Assembly (NCBI RefSeq): GCF_028858725.1
Contig: NC_084759.1
Coordinates: 95,786,362-95,850,361 of the forward strand
Source: Colius striatus
Lineage: Eukaryota; Chordata; Aves; Coliiformes; Coliidae
DNA: 64,000 bases
Direction: 5' to 3'
The first letter of the stretch is position 1. Each line of letters starts with the position of its first letter. Positions 1 to 11,927 of the stretch are shown in pieces. Position numbers and translations under genes: made by a program. The notes beneath the pieces were generated by a model. It saw only the letters and a list, made by a program, of their open reading frames with translations. It made no database searches and was not told the DNA's origin.

Positions 1-1361
1 GAGCAATGGCAGCTTGTCTGTGCTTCTCTCCACACTGCCTTCTTTTTGAGGCTTCTTCATGGCAGGTAACACCTCGGCCTCGGTGAGATTAGCTCAGTTA
101 AGCTGCTGTACCTGCCTCCTTCCTGCCACCTTCACTTTGAAATACAATGTATTTTCTTCACACATCTCTCTCATACCTGCATGCAAACAGGAAAAGAAAG
201 AGGCGGTCTTCCTAGATCCTCTAAATGCTTTTGGCCTTGTCCAGCCTTTCATGCTATTTTGATCTAAATTGGGTGGTTTTGGTATTCATCCTGTGTACAT
301 TATTTAAGCTGCACAAGATTATATGGATTTAAGCTCCTCTTTGCTTAATACAGCACTTTCACATAGGCACATGTTAACACAAGTGATCAATGAGGGGTTT
401 TAATTAGGTTTTTTTTCTGAATAGAGAATGGAAGAAAGCACCCTGTGAAGAAATTAATTGTGTAGGCTTGGGACTTCCATTGAATAGGATTAACTTTCCT
501 TGAGACAGTAGCATTCTCACACAACAGTCAAAGGCTTTTTATTGCTTTTTTGCAGTTTTCTTAATACACAGATCTGTAATTAGGGGGGAAAAAAAAGCAA
601 AATGATCAAAGCAAACTCAGAAACCTGAAATGACACTATAAGCATAGAAAAATCTCCTTTAGCTACTAAAACTTGCAAAGAAAAAGGAGTGGGGATAGAA
701 TCTTATGCTACAAAACTTTTGCAAAAACATGTAATAAAACAGGGGTTTCAGTGCTGGAAGGAAGATACACATGTAAAAACATGTATGGCTGAAGCATGCA
801 AACTGGAATAATTTTCTGCTGGTATCTATGTCTAGTCTGATTTTCACTTGAAAGATCCCTCACTCAGGACAAAAAAGTACAATTTGATCACTCAAAACTG
901 ATTTTTTTCTGAAGCAGATTATTGCCAGTGGAAGTAGATTTTTCCTAAAAATCACTGATTTATATTTGCTGCTTAACAGAGAATGCAGCTTCTCTTCTTG
1001 CCCTTACCTGTCACAGAGATCCCAGCTCCAAAGCGATGGCTGCCTTACTCTTCCCCAGGCCAGCACTGCAGGCTGGAGGGACTCCAAGGCAGCTGCTGGG
1101 AACTATTTTTCCTCCAGTTTGTGCATGGAAGGAAAAAACTCATTACTGAACAACAAATATTGGACTGGATATAAACCACACAAACCAGGAGCCAAAGCAG
1201 AAGCTTTGGGTGGCTGTTCTAAAGAAATGTTCATCTTTTAAAAGAATTTGTTAATACATGTTTGTAAAGTTAGCAAAAAGCTGCCCCGGGACCTTAGTTT
1301 TGTACTCTCTCTGTATGTTTTGCTCTATTAAAGAACTTCCTGATTTAACAAGGAAGGCTTC

Positions 1362-1384
1362 CTTGCTTCCTTCCTTCCTTCCTC
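1362..1384. repeat. short (CTTC)n tract
   Basis: Pyrimidine-only run made of repeated CTTC/TTCC units. It is a simple repeat with no gene context. Confidence 0.7.
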
Positions 1385-4300
1385 TGGCTACACTTGCATC
1401 TCCTCCAGCCAGGCCCTTATCACGCCCTTTCCCTCTTGCCTCCTTTGCTCACAGCTACCTCCTCATCCCACCATACAGGCTGCTCCTGTATTTCTTCCTT
1501 ATCCACCTGTGTCTGCTAAGTCTGTGCTCTGGAGTTTAGGTACTGTGTCCAGATACTTCTGGACATGCTTCCCCTAAATGTCAAGGAAGACTTTTCTAAA
1601 GAAGTCTGCAAGGAAACCTGGATGGTGGCTTCAGGAAGCTTCAATGTCAGATGAAATTCAAGAAGATGATACCAACCACCAAAACCTTCTTGATGATTAA
1701 CATCTTCAGACCAATTAAGAAGCTCTTGATCTTGAACATATGCCACTTCCACCTCCCCATTTCCCAGAAAGCCTTTGCAGTGGCAGAATTTCTGTTAGTA
1801 TTCTTTTTGTAAATGCTGAATCTTTGCCTTTTGATACCAGAACTGAGGTATCTCTTCAATTCATAGAAACCAGGGGTGTTTTCATGCTGTAACCACTGGG
1901 CAGTTAACCACTGGGGAAATATTGTCAGCTGTTTGGAGGAGAACTGGATCAACTATCAGTAACTCCCATGTGAAACTGAGTGACTGCTTACCCAGGCGTA
2001 AGAAAAGATCTCTGGGGCAATACAGTCTAATTACTATTTGAGGCATCAAGTCATTCTCATACAGTAATTTTTCACTTTGTCAGACACTAAATGTTTGCCA
2101 CGTTGTGACTCTGGACAGCAAGCTGGGGCAGGGTGGCGAGGGGGAAATGTGTATGACTGAGCAGCTAATTATCTAACAGTTTTAGTCACCTCTTGTTTTT
2201 TCCACTTCTAATTGTATCTCCTAAAACAGACTTAAGTAAAGATGGAAAAGAAAGGACAACAGGCTTTACCTTCAGTTTACCTATCCAGGGGATGGATTTG
2301 TTGAAGGTTGCAGCTGTAACAAAAACTGACCAGTAAGTGATAAAAGGAAACATTGCAATCACAGTGCATAGTTTCAAAACACTGTGCAATGGTTAACTGA
2401 CTGTGTGAGACCAGCTTAGGAAAAGTATCAGTGCAGTTTGGTGACGACATGTTATTACATCCCATCCATGGCTCACTTGAAACGTGGTTGTTTGGCATGT
2501 TAGAAATAATGCTGTAATCAAGAAACCAGTTGTTAGAATAAACTCCCATCTGTTTGGTCCAACCCAAGGTTACTTCTGCTGGAGGTTATCTTGCAGCCTG
2601 GTAGAGTTCTAGATTCTTTTACTCAAAAGTTTAAGCCAAACCTTTAGCAACAGCAGAAGATTTCTGTAGTGCATATCACCTTTAGGCTACAGAACCATTT
2701 TGAACTTAATCAAAATGTATTTAGCCATCAGGTCACTGCAACTGATTAATGAGCAAGTCCAATCACTTCTGATATGAAAATGTGTTACCATTTTTATTAC
2801 GTCAGCCACTCACTAGGACTGATGAACAGTGAGTATAAGGTTAGACAAGAATGGCTGTCTAAAACAGTTGAATTGTACAATTATACAGAAATTAAATGCA
2901 GACCAGCTACTTCTTAGATTGAGCTTCTGTAGACCAAGCAGTTATTCAGAATGGATACATAAAAGCAGGTAGGCTTTGGTTACCCATCCACGAGCGAAGA
3001 GCATTCAGATAATTTTCCAAGTTCAGATTTGAAATACCATTAAAAAAAGGCATTAAAGAAAGCATTAACAATTCTGAGTCTCAGTCCTCTCAATAATTCA
3101 ACTCTGAACACTTCAACCATTTTGCCTCATAATAAAAGATGTCATCCTGCAGGTGCATACATTCAGGCTGTAGCCCTGTTTTTCAGCCCCATGCATTTCT
3201 TTGATCCTCTTTCTTTTCCCCATATCTTCTACCCTGGCAAAGTCCTGTTGCTCAACTGCAGCGTCTGCAACTTTTTCTTCACATCCTTCTTTACCTTCCA
3301 TACTGAAACTCACAACTCTTCTGAGCCACTCCTACAGAAGACAAGCTGAAGACATCTCCTCAGAATTTTAGGGAAAAAAACCTCTTGTCAAGTTGTGAGT
3401 CCCTCCTTCTCAATACTCAGTATTACAGCAGTAATAATTAAAAGAGACACAACTCAGAGTCAGTAAGCTAGTGCATTGAAGTTTTATCTATGCTTTAACT
3501 CACTTCTTTGCAAGGCAGCTCTCCCCATCCCTGAAAATTAAAGCCAACCTTTTTCCAAGTCTTAAATAGCAGAGACCACAAAGGAATTTTATTAAGAGCC
3601 ATATAATGTACATTTTTCTATAGGTATTTGGTAGCTTAAATAAAGATGCATTGTATGTGACTTTGACACCTCACGAACAGGCAACATACTTCACCACTTG
3701 CACATTATTCACTAAAGCCACCCTGAAACTAAATACTAATAACTGAATTGTCAGGAATGTTTTTGCATTGCAGGGAGGAGCAGAGGATAGCAAGTATTTC
3801 TGGAAATAACATTTCCTGGAATGCCAAGATTTAGAACTTTATTTGGATTTTGGTGGACAAGGCCCAAATACCATCAGCTAAGCTAAACCTGAAAGTTAAT
3901 TTTCTTTGGTTGGCTGCAACACAGTAGAGAACTAAAGCTTCTCCACTCTTTAGGTATTGAAAAAAATTGAAAATTAATCAAGAGTTAAAATTAATGAGGA
4001 TGCATCAAAGTATTTTATTCTAATGTATTACGGCTATTAAGCCCTCATATGTTAAATGGAAAAAGAAATCTCACTCCTTTTGACACAGGAGGGAGTTTGA
4101 CAGAAGTGCGGAGTCTTCAATTAAAATCTCTTAGTTCAAACTCACATTGTTAACATTGTCTGAGAGTTCACTCTTGCAAATATTATCTCTAAATAAATTT
4201 CAATGAGTTGTGAAAGAGTGGTGATATGAAAGACTTCAGATTTATCACAATTGTTAGCCATGGTTAAGGGCTAAGAAAATAGGCACAGTGTGGAGGTTTA

Positions 4301-4708
4301 GTAATAGGATTGTCATTGTGATGCATGATTAGATGCTTAGGTAATGGAGACCAAATTAATCTAGCAGTAATTATACCAGAACAGCCATAGCCTGGATGAG
4401 TCTGACCTTAGTAGGTAAACATTAGCTAACAGTTGGACTGGTATTTCTGGTATGTTCCACAACATGGATTAAATATTTAAGCATGAAAATACCTACATCC
4501 TTCACTTAAGAAAACAAAGTACTAAATTCCGGGTGTACATACAGAAATAAATCACATGTAAGCCAGTTTATGTATTACACTATATAGGTCTTGTATAAGA
4601 ATGACCATAATCTGCCAGACCAGTGATCCATCTAATCAAGTAGTCATCTCCATGTGCAACTGTAGTTCAGGATAGGTGCTGCATCCAGCAGTGCTTCTGC
4701 CCTTAACC

Positions 4709-4762
4709 ACTCTTTCTCTCTTTCTTTCTCTCTCTTTCTTTCTTTCTCTTTCTTTCTTTTTC
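4709..4762. repeat. (TTTC)n / (CT)n pyrimidine microsatellite
   Basis: About 54 bases made almost only of C and T, with interleaved TTTC and CT units. It lies about 500 bp upstream of the EPCIP coding exon. Such tracts are length-variable and can form triplex structures; no function is implied. Confidence 0.85.
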
Positions 4763-5229
4763 CCTTTGGCCAGTATATCCTACACTCAGCTTAAAGGGAA
4801 GGTTATCATAACCCTTTCTTAGCAATTCAGGTGTAAAAAACCCCACTTCTTTTAGCCCTTCTCAAACTGCCTCGCTTGGTGGAGAACATGGTCATTTGCC
4901 ACCCCTGTTTGTTGGGAAGTGGACAAAGAGAAAGCAGAAATGAGCAGAAGCCAGGCAGTCCTGCCCTTACCTTCACACTGAGCAAGCTGAGGAGCTGCCC
5001 TGTAAGCAGATGAAACCATTTAAAGCAAAAGAGGAGTGAAAGAAGAATCCCAAATGTCAGTCACAATTCATTTTTTCTGAGTCAGTGCAGCTGTGCTTTC
5101 CTTCTAATGCAGGGCAACCTGCAGAATTGTTATGTAGTTCTGCATAGATTAGACAAATGAGTGGGAAAAGCAATGCAATATTAAATGTGGAGTGGTCTTC
5201 AGTATAATAAAGAAACTGTTTTTCCTCAG

Positions 5230-5300
5230 TAGGTAAAGCCAAGTGATAAAATTCACTGAGTAAAAGAAGGGAGACGCTTGGCAGCTTGGCACCAATACTA
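5230..5300 (+). other. EPCIP: probable 5' UTR part of the EPCIP coding exon
   Basis: A pyrimidine tract ending in CAG at 5227-5229 is a good splice acceptor just before the coding exon. This would give a 71-nt untranslated segment before the ATG at 5301. A second, weaker CAG at 5282-5284 is an alternative. The upstream exon was not located. Confidence 0.45.
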
Positions 5301-5975
5301 ATGAAGCCAATAGCCTTCTCTGCTTTCTCCTTTTGGCTGGCTCTCCTTTTGGCTGGCTTCCTTGGCATACACATCACTAGCAGTTTTGTGAGAAGTCAGA
5401 AGAACCATACGCTAATTTTCACCAAGGAAAACACAATTCGCAACTGCAGCTGCTCAGCGGATATCCGTGACTGCGATTACTGCCTGGCAAACCTGATGTG
5501 CAGTTGCAAAACGGTGTTGCCTTCTACCATGGAAAAAACGACCTACAATAGCCACTTGACCATTTGGTTCACAGATATCTCTATGCTGGAGATGCTCCTT
5601 AACTTCACAATGGTGTGGGACTTGAAGCTGTCCTTCTGTGGCACCACTCCTCTCCCAACAGAATACTTGGCCATTTGGGGACTTCGAAAGCTCCGGGTAA
5701 AAAAGGTAAAAGAACGATTTCCAGAGCAGAGTGTAACCATCTACAGCAGCAGCAACAAGGCAAAAGAAGACTTACTTCCACTGCACAATGAAGACAGGCA
5801 AATGCTTGTATATATTTCTTTTCTGGATACCTCGCTTTTCAATGGATATTCTTTGCTGAAGTCATACAGTGTGGAAAACGTCTCTAGTATCACAGAGCAT
5901 TTTCCCAGCCTGCTGTACTCTGATGTCTTCTCAACCTCAGATAACAAGAGCTATTTTGTAACATTCATTTACTGA
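5301..5975 (+). CDS. EPCIP: EPCIP (C21orf62), secreted cysteine-rich protein
   Basis: The open frame of 224 codons is recognised as the single coding exon of C21orf62, now called EPCIP (exosomal polycystin-1-interacting protein). The human protein has about 219 residues, so this copy looks full length. Residues 1-28 form a hydrophobic signal peptide (core around WLALLLAGFLG). A cysteine cluster follows (Cys 49, 51, 58, 61, 67, 69; motif NCSCSADIRDC), with several N-glycosylation sequons (for example NHT at 35 and NCS at 48), fitting a secreted glycoprotein. It ends in VTFIY and TGA. The first ATG in frame is at 5301; the frame stays open upstream only through a TTG at 5286, which is not expected to start a vertebrate protein. 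The start context is weak (C at -3, A at +4). The biochemical role is little known; the name comes from a reported polycystin-1 interaction. Confidence 0.9.
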   Translation: MKPIAFSAFSFWLALLLAGFLGIHITSSFVRSQKNHTLIFTKENTIRNCSCSADIRDCDYCLANLMCSCKTVLPSTMEKTTYNSHLTIWFTDISMLEMLLNFTMVWDLKLSFCGTTPLPTEYLAIWGLRKLRVKKVKERFPEQSVTIYSSSNKAKEDLLPLHNEDRQMLVYISFLDTSLFNGYSLLKSYSVENVSSITEHFPSLLYSDVFSTSDNKSYFVTFIY

Positions 5976-6149
5976 GTCATTTAACATATTCAGTAATCAG
6001 AGGCACAGCAAACTGCTACAAGAGAGATGGGACTTCTTTAAGTCTGTTTGGTTTGGCCAGGAGGTGCTGTTATGGCACGGACAGTTCTGACTGGGACCAC
6101 ACTCTAAAAGGAGGCATTTAAAGTAAAGACAGACTCATCAGACTAATTC

Positions 6150-6155
6150 AATAAA
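6150..6155 (+). terminator. EPCIP: EPCIP poly(A) signal AATAAA
   Basis: Canonical AATAAA 175 nt after the stop codon, giving a short 3' UTR. It lies before the LTR at 6333, so the LTR is not needed for 3' end formation. Confidence 0.55.
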
Positions 6156-6332
6156 TGCTTTCTTAAAGAACAAATCAAATGTGAAAAGACTGGTTTAGAA
6201 AGCATTAGCACAAATTCTTTTTATATATTGTAAAATGGGAATCTAAATCTGCAGATAAATTTTGGTTTAAGATCGGGCCTCAAACAGAAAAAGAGACAAC
6301 TGTGTACCTCCAATTCTGTAAGAACCTGGGTT

Positions 6333-7431
6333 TGTGTGGCCAGGTTTTGGCAGCACGGGGGGCTACAGGGGTGGCTTCTGTGAAAAACTGCTAGAAGCCT
6401 CCTCTGTATCTGACAAGGCCAGTACCAGTCAGCTCTGAGATGGACCTGCCACTGACCAAGGCTGAGCCAATTAGCAATGGAGGTAACGCCTCTGTGATTA
6501 ACTTATTTGAGAAGAAGAAGTTACAGTGCAGGTGCTAAACAGCTGCAGCATAAGGGAGTGAGAATGTGTGAACAACATCTCCACAGATACCAAAGTCAGC
6601 AGAGAAGGAGAGGGAGGAGATGTCCAGGCACTGGTGTAGACGTTCCTCTGCAACCTGTGGTGAAGGCCACGGTGAGGCAGGCCCTGCCTTTGCAGCCCAT
6701 GGAAGCCCCCAGTGGAGCACTGTGCAGCCAGGGAAGGAGCCCACTCCAGAATGAATGGATACCCAAGGCAGGCTGTGACCCCATAGGAAGTCCACACTTA
6801 CAGCCAGAGTTCCAGCCAGGAACTGCAAACGCATGGAGGAGCCCATGCCAGACTGGGTTTGCTGTCAGGACTTGTGACCCCAGGGAGGACCCACACTGGA
6901 GCAGTTCGTTCCTGAAGGACTGTTTCCCCCGTGGATGAGACCCATGCTGGAACAGTTCATGAAGAACTGTAGCCCATGGGAAGGACTCACATGACAGCAG
7001 TCTGTTAAAGACTGTCTCCTGTGGGAGGGACCCCACACTGTAGCACTGGAAAGTGTGAGATAGCCTCCCCCTGAGAGAAAGCAGTAGTGATGACCATCTG
7101 TGGTGAACTGACCATAACTCACATATCCCTTCCCTCCACGCTGCTGCGGGGAGGAAGTAGAAAATTAAGAAGAAGGGAGGGGTGGAGGGAAGTGTTTTAA
7201 GACTCAGATTTTCTTTCTCATTTTCCCTACTCTGTTTTGATTGTTAACAAATAAACCAATTCTCCCCAAGCTGAGTCTGTTTTGCCCGTGATGCTAATTG
7301 CTGAGCAATCTCCCTGTCCTTATGTCACAAAACTCTCATTAAATTTCTCTCTCCCCTGTTCATTTTAGGAAAGGGAGTAATAGAACAGCTTTGGTGGGCA
7401 CCTGGCACTCAGCCAGGGTTAAACCACCACA
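6333..7431 (+). mobile_element. solo LTR of an avian endogenous retrovirus (ERVL-like)
   Basis: A roughly 1.1-kb unit starts TGTGTGGCC and ends CCACCACA, the TG...CA form of an LTR. Inside are the degenerate internal repeats I recognise from a common avian LTR family ('accc ca.. tggagcag' blocks about every 50 bp at 6640-7050), an AATAAA at 7250-7255 followed by a conserved GAGTCTGTTTTGCCCGTGA segment, and a 3' end reading GGTGGGCACCTGGC...CAGCCAGGGTT. No retroviral coding region adjoins it, so it is a solo LTR. I could not see a clear target-site duplication (GGTTT on the left, CTAGC on the right), so the exact ends are uncertain. ERVL-like family membership is from memory of the sequence, not a search. 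Confidence 0.8.
7250..7255 (+). terminator. LTR poly(A) signal AATAAA
   Basis: AATAAA inside the LTR, about 180 nt from its 3' end, as expected at the R/U5 boundary. Confidence 0.6.
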
Positions 7432-10400
7432 CTAGCCCTCCTGGATAATCACTCAGGTTAGATGGCACCTCAGGACATTCCCCCATGCCACAGGCAGGGC
7501 CACTTCTGGGATCAGACCAAGCAGATCAAAGTGTGGTACTCAGCCAGAGCTGGGAACCCTCTGCTCAGGCTGGGTAACACATCCTCTAACAAAGGTATGG
7601 GCTACACAGGCAGCCTCCAATCTCAGCACACAACTGACAGTGTGTTTGGGGAATGACCAAGAAGCTGTTCTCTGCCAAGCCATTGATGTGAAAGCACTGA
7701 GCAAAAGGCCGCCTGACAGGTGAGACACAAGGCTCACAAATGGGTTTTTTTCCCAGGGAAAGGCTTGTCTCTCATATGCTGGATGTGTCAACTCCTGCAA
7801 TTTCCCCAAATGCAGGGAAATTGACTTCCATCTTTTGTGATAACAGAAAGCTTTTCTCACATTCTCCCCTACGAGAAAGGAGAAAGACCCCATCCAACAA
7901 CTCTAGCACATGACGAGGCTTCTGCCAGACATAGCAAAAAATTATCAGATGCATTGTGGGAGAAAAATTTCCCCTGAAAAACATGTCAGGACTCCTTATA
8001 CAGCCCAAAGCCTGCTCCTTGCCCATGTCTGCAAGATTTGCATTCTATGAGATATGATTAAGGATGGGATCCATCCATATAGCACAATAAAGGCTTTGGA
8101 ATAGCAAGTGCTAATAGTTTTGCATTGCCGTGCAAAGGATTGCATGAAACTGGGATCAAATACATGTACTGACGGGAAGAGCCATCAAGACTCTGAGGAA
8201 CCAACAAATTTGTTTCAATAACTTTAAAGAAAGACTTTTTCTGTAACTGTTATCAATGACACAGCAGTTTCACTAAGAAGCAAAACTTAACTTTTTGGAA
8301 TCCTTAAATACATGCACAACTTCCATGGCCATAAGCTTTGCCACTGAAATCACAATGCAGTAGCTAGTGAATTAATGGAGTCTATCTGCATTTGCAAATT
8401 AACAAATTTAAGCACATGGGTGTTTGAAGGCTGGGGACTGAACTTGATTTAACTCAACTAGAGAACTATCAAATCAGCTGTTGTAAAGACGTTTCCTTTG
8501 TCAGCTCCTTGGCAACAAACCATAAGCCATCTCCCCAAATCACAACTGCTTCTAGTGATATCTCTCACAATCGTGTCACAGGTTACAAAATGGTTAGGAG
8601 CTGGAGTTAGGCTGACAGAGATTGGCAGCGGAAGGGTGTTCTGAGAGCATTACATGCCTGGAATGTATTACAGACACAGGCAAATCATTCAAATTGTCTG
8701 CCCAGGAATCTCATGCTCCACTATCTATGCAAGAGTACTAACCTGGTCCTCACAAACTGCCTGGTCACTAATCCTGCACGGCATAGTGTTGTGAAAGAAA
8801 AAAAAAATAGAGTTAGTTACAAATTAACATATGAGTTACAAATATAACAATTTCTAAATGTTATTAATGCTGCCTTTAAAATCCAGGAAAATCAAACCAA
8901 ACGATGCCCAGCAAACTCACCGAGGCTCTGCTGCCCTCTAGTAAAAAATATGCTGAATAACACAGCACTTCCACATTACCCTGACAGCAGTGCTTGTCTG
9001 CTGTTACCGTTCAGAATTCACACTTGTAGCAGTAACCGAGAATGTATGTATCCTAGCCTTGTCAGGAAGAAATCATAAGATTAATACATCTATAGGCTTT
9101 CTAACATTGCAAATTACAGTTTCAGTTACTTTTGCCACAGTAAAGACTCCAGAGATTTTCCTAGAATGAAGAAAAAATCCTCCACTCAATTACATGTGCA
9201 GCAGATGTCCACAGCATCATTATTGCAACTATCTTTTCAACTCCCTTGTTCTTCTCCAGCATATACCAAGAACCTAATTCTCCCAATTTCAATTTCATAT
9301 GGCTTTGCCATATGCAAGTTCTGCATTAGAAGCTTGCAGAATTTCTTCAGAGCAATGCACACAAAACCTATACCACATACACTGTTTTATTCTGTTGGTG
9401 GAGGATTCTTTTGTCTACATGTAAACTACACACAGCAATATATTAAGTATTACTCAGCAGAATAATTAGTGATTTTGGGACTCTGTTTTAAATCCCAGTG
9501 TAAGATATTGACATTTAACCACAATGAACACCCTATGGCATTTAATCATGTATTTAGAGCAATTAATATTTCTATACACAATAGTTTCATTCTCTATGTA
9601 TCAGGTTCAATCTGTACGTATTTGCCAGTCTTTAGCCTTAATGCATGATTATTGGATATGCCAACCAATGGAAACTACAGAGATTTTGTTTCAGGAAAAA
9701 AAATAAAAGAATAAATGGGAGCTGTACGTTTAGTCTTTCTTCCTAATAACAATTCTGGTGTGACTTAGGGAAGTCAATACTGATTGAGAAGCGCACGAAG
9801 GTAATGCAGTGCTTTCTAGAGGAGATCTTGCTGTGCAGCTGCAGTGGGGCTGTAGAATGCCAGCCAAGCTCCCTGCATCTCCACTTGGTCAGACTCCCAA
9901 GGTGGGTGGCCAAGACAGGCTGCAGAGGAGTCTGTCCCTCCTGATATGGCAGAAAGGCTGAAAAGACGTCCCTCCAGTTCCCAACACTTGTACTTGGAGA
10001 GGTAATCTTTAAAAAGGCCAGAGATCTTATGGCCTTTTGATCACATTACAGTTTTTCAGTCAACACAGTGGCCCCTGAGGCCAGCTCAACAGACTTCTGA
10101 GGATGTCTCCAGCCTGGATGAAAACACTGAAAAGGCCCCACACATGAAATACACTACTATTTAGCACTAGTGAAGAGGATTGCCACATTACTTCCCCCTT
10201 CAAGCCCGTAGCCAAGCATCCCTCAGGGGGGGATGGCACTTTCTGGCAGAGGCTGTGCAAAGCCAGGTAGTGATACCTGGCTGATGCCTTGAACAAAGGC
10301 TGAAAGATAGAAAAATCTGCTTGGTCTACTGTAGTGGTCTTGTTGTGCTTGCTTCAACCGTTCTGAGGCTGTTTGTATGCACAGGTGGATAAGACACAAG

Positions 10401-10497
10401 ACATGTAGATGGACTCACAGCTATCACAACGGGTCTCAGACAAAACTGTAACTGGGACATCTCAAGAGGTTGCAGGTAAATCAGCAAGACCAAGATA
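7432..10497. other. intergenic DNA, no gene recognised
   Basis: No exon with convincing coding character or splice sites. Most is AT-rich unique sequence. A moderately GC-rich patch at about 9830-10290 resembles neither the CR1 nor the LTR copies nearby and is left unclassified. Confidence 0.5.
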
Positions 10498-10949
10498 AGA
10501 ATCATAGAACCATAAAACCATTTTGGCTGGAAAAGACCTTTAAGATCATCAAATCCATACACTTACCTAATACCACCAAGTCCACCACTACACCATGTCC
10601 CACAACACACAGCTTTTAAATATGTCCAGGGATGCTGACTCCACCACCTCCCTGGGCAGCCTGTGCCAGTGTCTAACAACCCTCTTGGTGACAAAGTTCT
10701 TCCTGATATCTGATCTAAACCTCCTCTGGCACAACTTGAGCTCAATTCTTCTTGTCCCATACTTCATTACTGGGGAGAAGACACCGACCCCCACCTCACT
10801 TCAACCTTCCTTCAGGTAGTTGAAGAGAGCGATCAGGTCTCCCCTCAGCCTCATCTTCTCCAGACTAAATCCCAGCACTCTCAGCTGCTCTTTTTAAGAC
10901 TTGTTCTCCAGACCCTTCACCAGCTTTGTTGCCTGTCTCTGGGCATGCT
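10498..10949 (-). mobile_element. CR1 LINE, 3' fragment, reversed
   Basis: On the + strand it begins with the reverse complement of the CR1 3' end (ATCATAGAACC, then TTTGGCTGGAAAAGACCTTTAAGATCATC). It runs through the typical CR1 3' region (CTCCCTGGGCAGCCTGTGCCAG, CAGGTCTCCCCTCAGCCTC) and stops at TCTCTGGGCATGCT. About 450 bp, 5'-truncated as usual for CR1, with many substitutions. Confidence 0.9.
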
Positions 10950-11365
10950 AAGAAATCTGAGAACTCTATAGTGATGAACTGAGACATATATGGAAGTAGG
11001 AAATGAGAGTTCAGGGAAAGGTCCACTTTCTGGTCCACTGGTACAGACCTCTTCAACAAACTACTGGGGAACCACTAAAAACCCCATGGAGGACCTGTGT
11101 GGAGACCTAGGCCACATGTGCAATGCCTATGCAAATATGATAATCAGTTCCAGGAGAAGGAACGAGTACCTACAGTTAATCTGGGAATTATAATGCATGT
11201 ATCTGTAATGGGATGGTAAAAGCTGTGACCGGTGCATCACAGGGCAGGCACGCTAGGAAGAACTATTCTCCATGCATCCAGCAGCACAATAAAGAATGTC
11301 TCCCTTCTAAAACTTACAACAAAAGTATGAGAGGCTTCATTAAAGTACCGACTTGTATGGTAACA
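10950..11365 (+). mobile_element. short ERV LTR next to the PAXBP1 promoter
   Basis: This segment has the R/U5 form of an avian retroviral LTR: a TATA-like GGTAAAAGCTGT near 11216, GCACGCTAGGAAGAACTATT, then AATAAAGAATG at 11288, a T-rich stretch and the end GTATGGTAACA at 11365. The upstream part (GGTCCACTTTCTGGTCCACTGG; CAATGCCTATGCAAATATG) fits the same family. The left edge is approximate because it abuts a CR1 fragment, and no target-site duplication is obvious. It has the same orientation as PAXBP1. The family is recognised from memory only. Confidence 0.7.
11288..11293 (+). terminator. LTR poly(A) signal AATAAA
   Basis: AATAAA inside the short LTR, about 640 nt before the PAXBP1 start codon. 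Confidence 0.5.
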
Positions 11366-11581
11366 GGCTGAGGCCAGCACGCTGCAGATGAGGAAATGGT
11401 GGGCGCTGCGTGGCTATCTGCACCCTCTCCGCACGCCGGCTGCTGTTGTTGGAAAAGAAGCTCGTAATGCAAAACGAGCCGGCGGGGGCGGGGACGAGAG
11501 GCCCGGCGTCCCGCCTCGGCGCGGGGGGCACACGGTGTCACGCTATGCGGCCGTTGCCGCGGCCGCCCTCCGGCTCGCGGC

Positions 11582-11587
11582 CACGTG
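11582..11587. promoter_or_regulatory. E-box CACGTG in PAXBP1 CpG island
   Basis: Palindromic CACGTG, the high-affinity site of USF/MYC-type bHLH factors, inside the CpG island 340 nt before the start codon. Use in vivo is not shown. Confidence 0.45.
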
Positions 11588-11626
11588 AGGCGCGGCACCG
11601 TCTCCCGCGTCCTCTTCTCTCGACAC

Positions 11627-11637
11627 AAGATGGCCGC
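11627..11637 (+). promoter_or_regulatory. YY1-type site AAGATGGCCGC
   Basis: Close match to the YY1 consensus (AAnATGGCGGC) on the coding strand. The ATG in it is out of frame with PAXBP1 (frame differs by one) and is better read as a YY1 motif than as a start. Confidence 0.5.
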
Positions 11638-11927
11638 AACGGCGGCCGTTGGGGAAGGAGAGGGGAGCCGGGGAGGAGCGGCAGGCGGCGAGGCGGGGCC
11701 TCTGTAGTCTCGGCTCTCTGGGCTCCCCGCCGCCTCTCTATGGTCGGGCGGCCGCTCGCCGTTGGCGGTGCGGGCGGGCGCGGGCGGCGAGCGGCAGGGG
11801 GCGCTGTGGCCGCCGGCGCGGCGGCGATCATGCTCGGGGAGCCAGGCCCGGGCCGCGGCGCGGGGTGGTGGGAGCGGGCGGAGCCGAGGCCGGGGCTGCG
11901 AGGCGCGGGGAGTTGGTGCCCGGCGGG

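Larger units (their letters stand above)
1..5229. other. intergenic / 5' flank of EPCIP, no gene recognised
   Basis: AT-rich DNA with frequent stops in all frames. I see no convincing exon, tRNA or LTR. It holds short simple repeats near 1362-1384 and 4709-4762. Non-coding 5' exons of EPCIP could lie here, but the sequence alone does not place them. A patch at about 4600-4900 has a faint look of an old amniote interspersed repeat, too diverged to call. Confidence 0.5.

Noticed and set aside
1579-1892. Interrupted frame on the + strand starting near ATGTCAAGGAAGAC, with two stops, that reads protein-like
   Set aside because: I could not match it to any family and it is broken. It may be a decayed retrocopy or chance; a translated search would decide.
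4600-4900. Possible ancient amniote interspersed repeat
   Set aside because: Only a loose resemblance (ccagtgatccatctaatc); too diverged to call by eye.
5286-5300. Longer EPCIP start adding five residues
   Set aside because: The codon at 5286 is TTG, not ATG. The first real in-frame ATG is at 5301 and already starts a signal peptide.
6507-6938. 143-codon open frame on the + strand
   Set aside because: It lies within the LTR, whose repeated GC-rich blocks leave chance frames open.
11649-11927. Upstream extension of the PAXBP1 frame
   Set aside because: The frame is open back to 11649 but has no ATG. It is a GC-rich, stop-poor 5' UTR frame.
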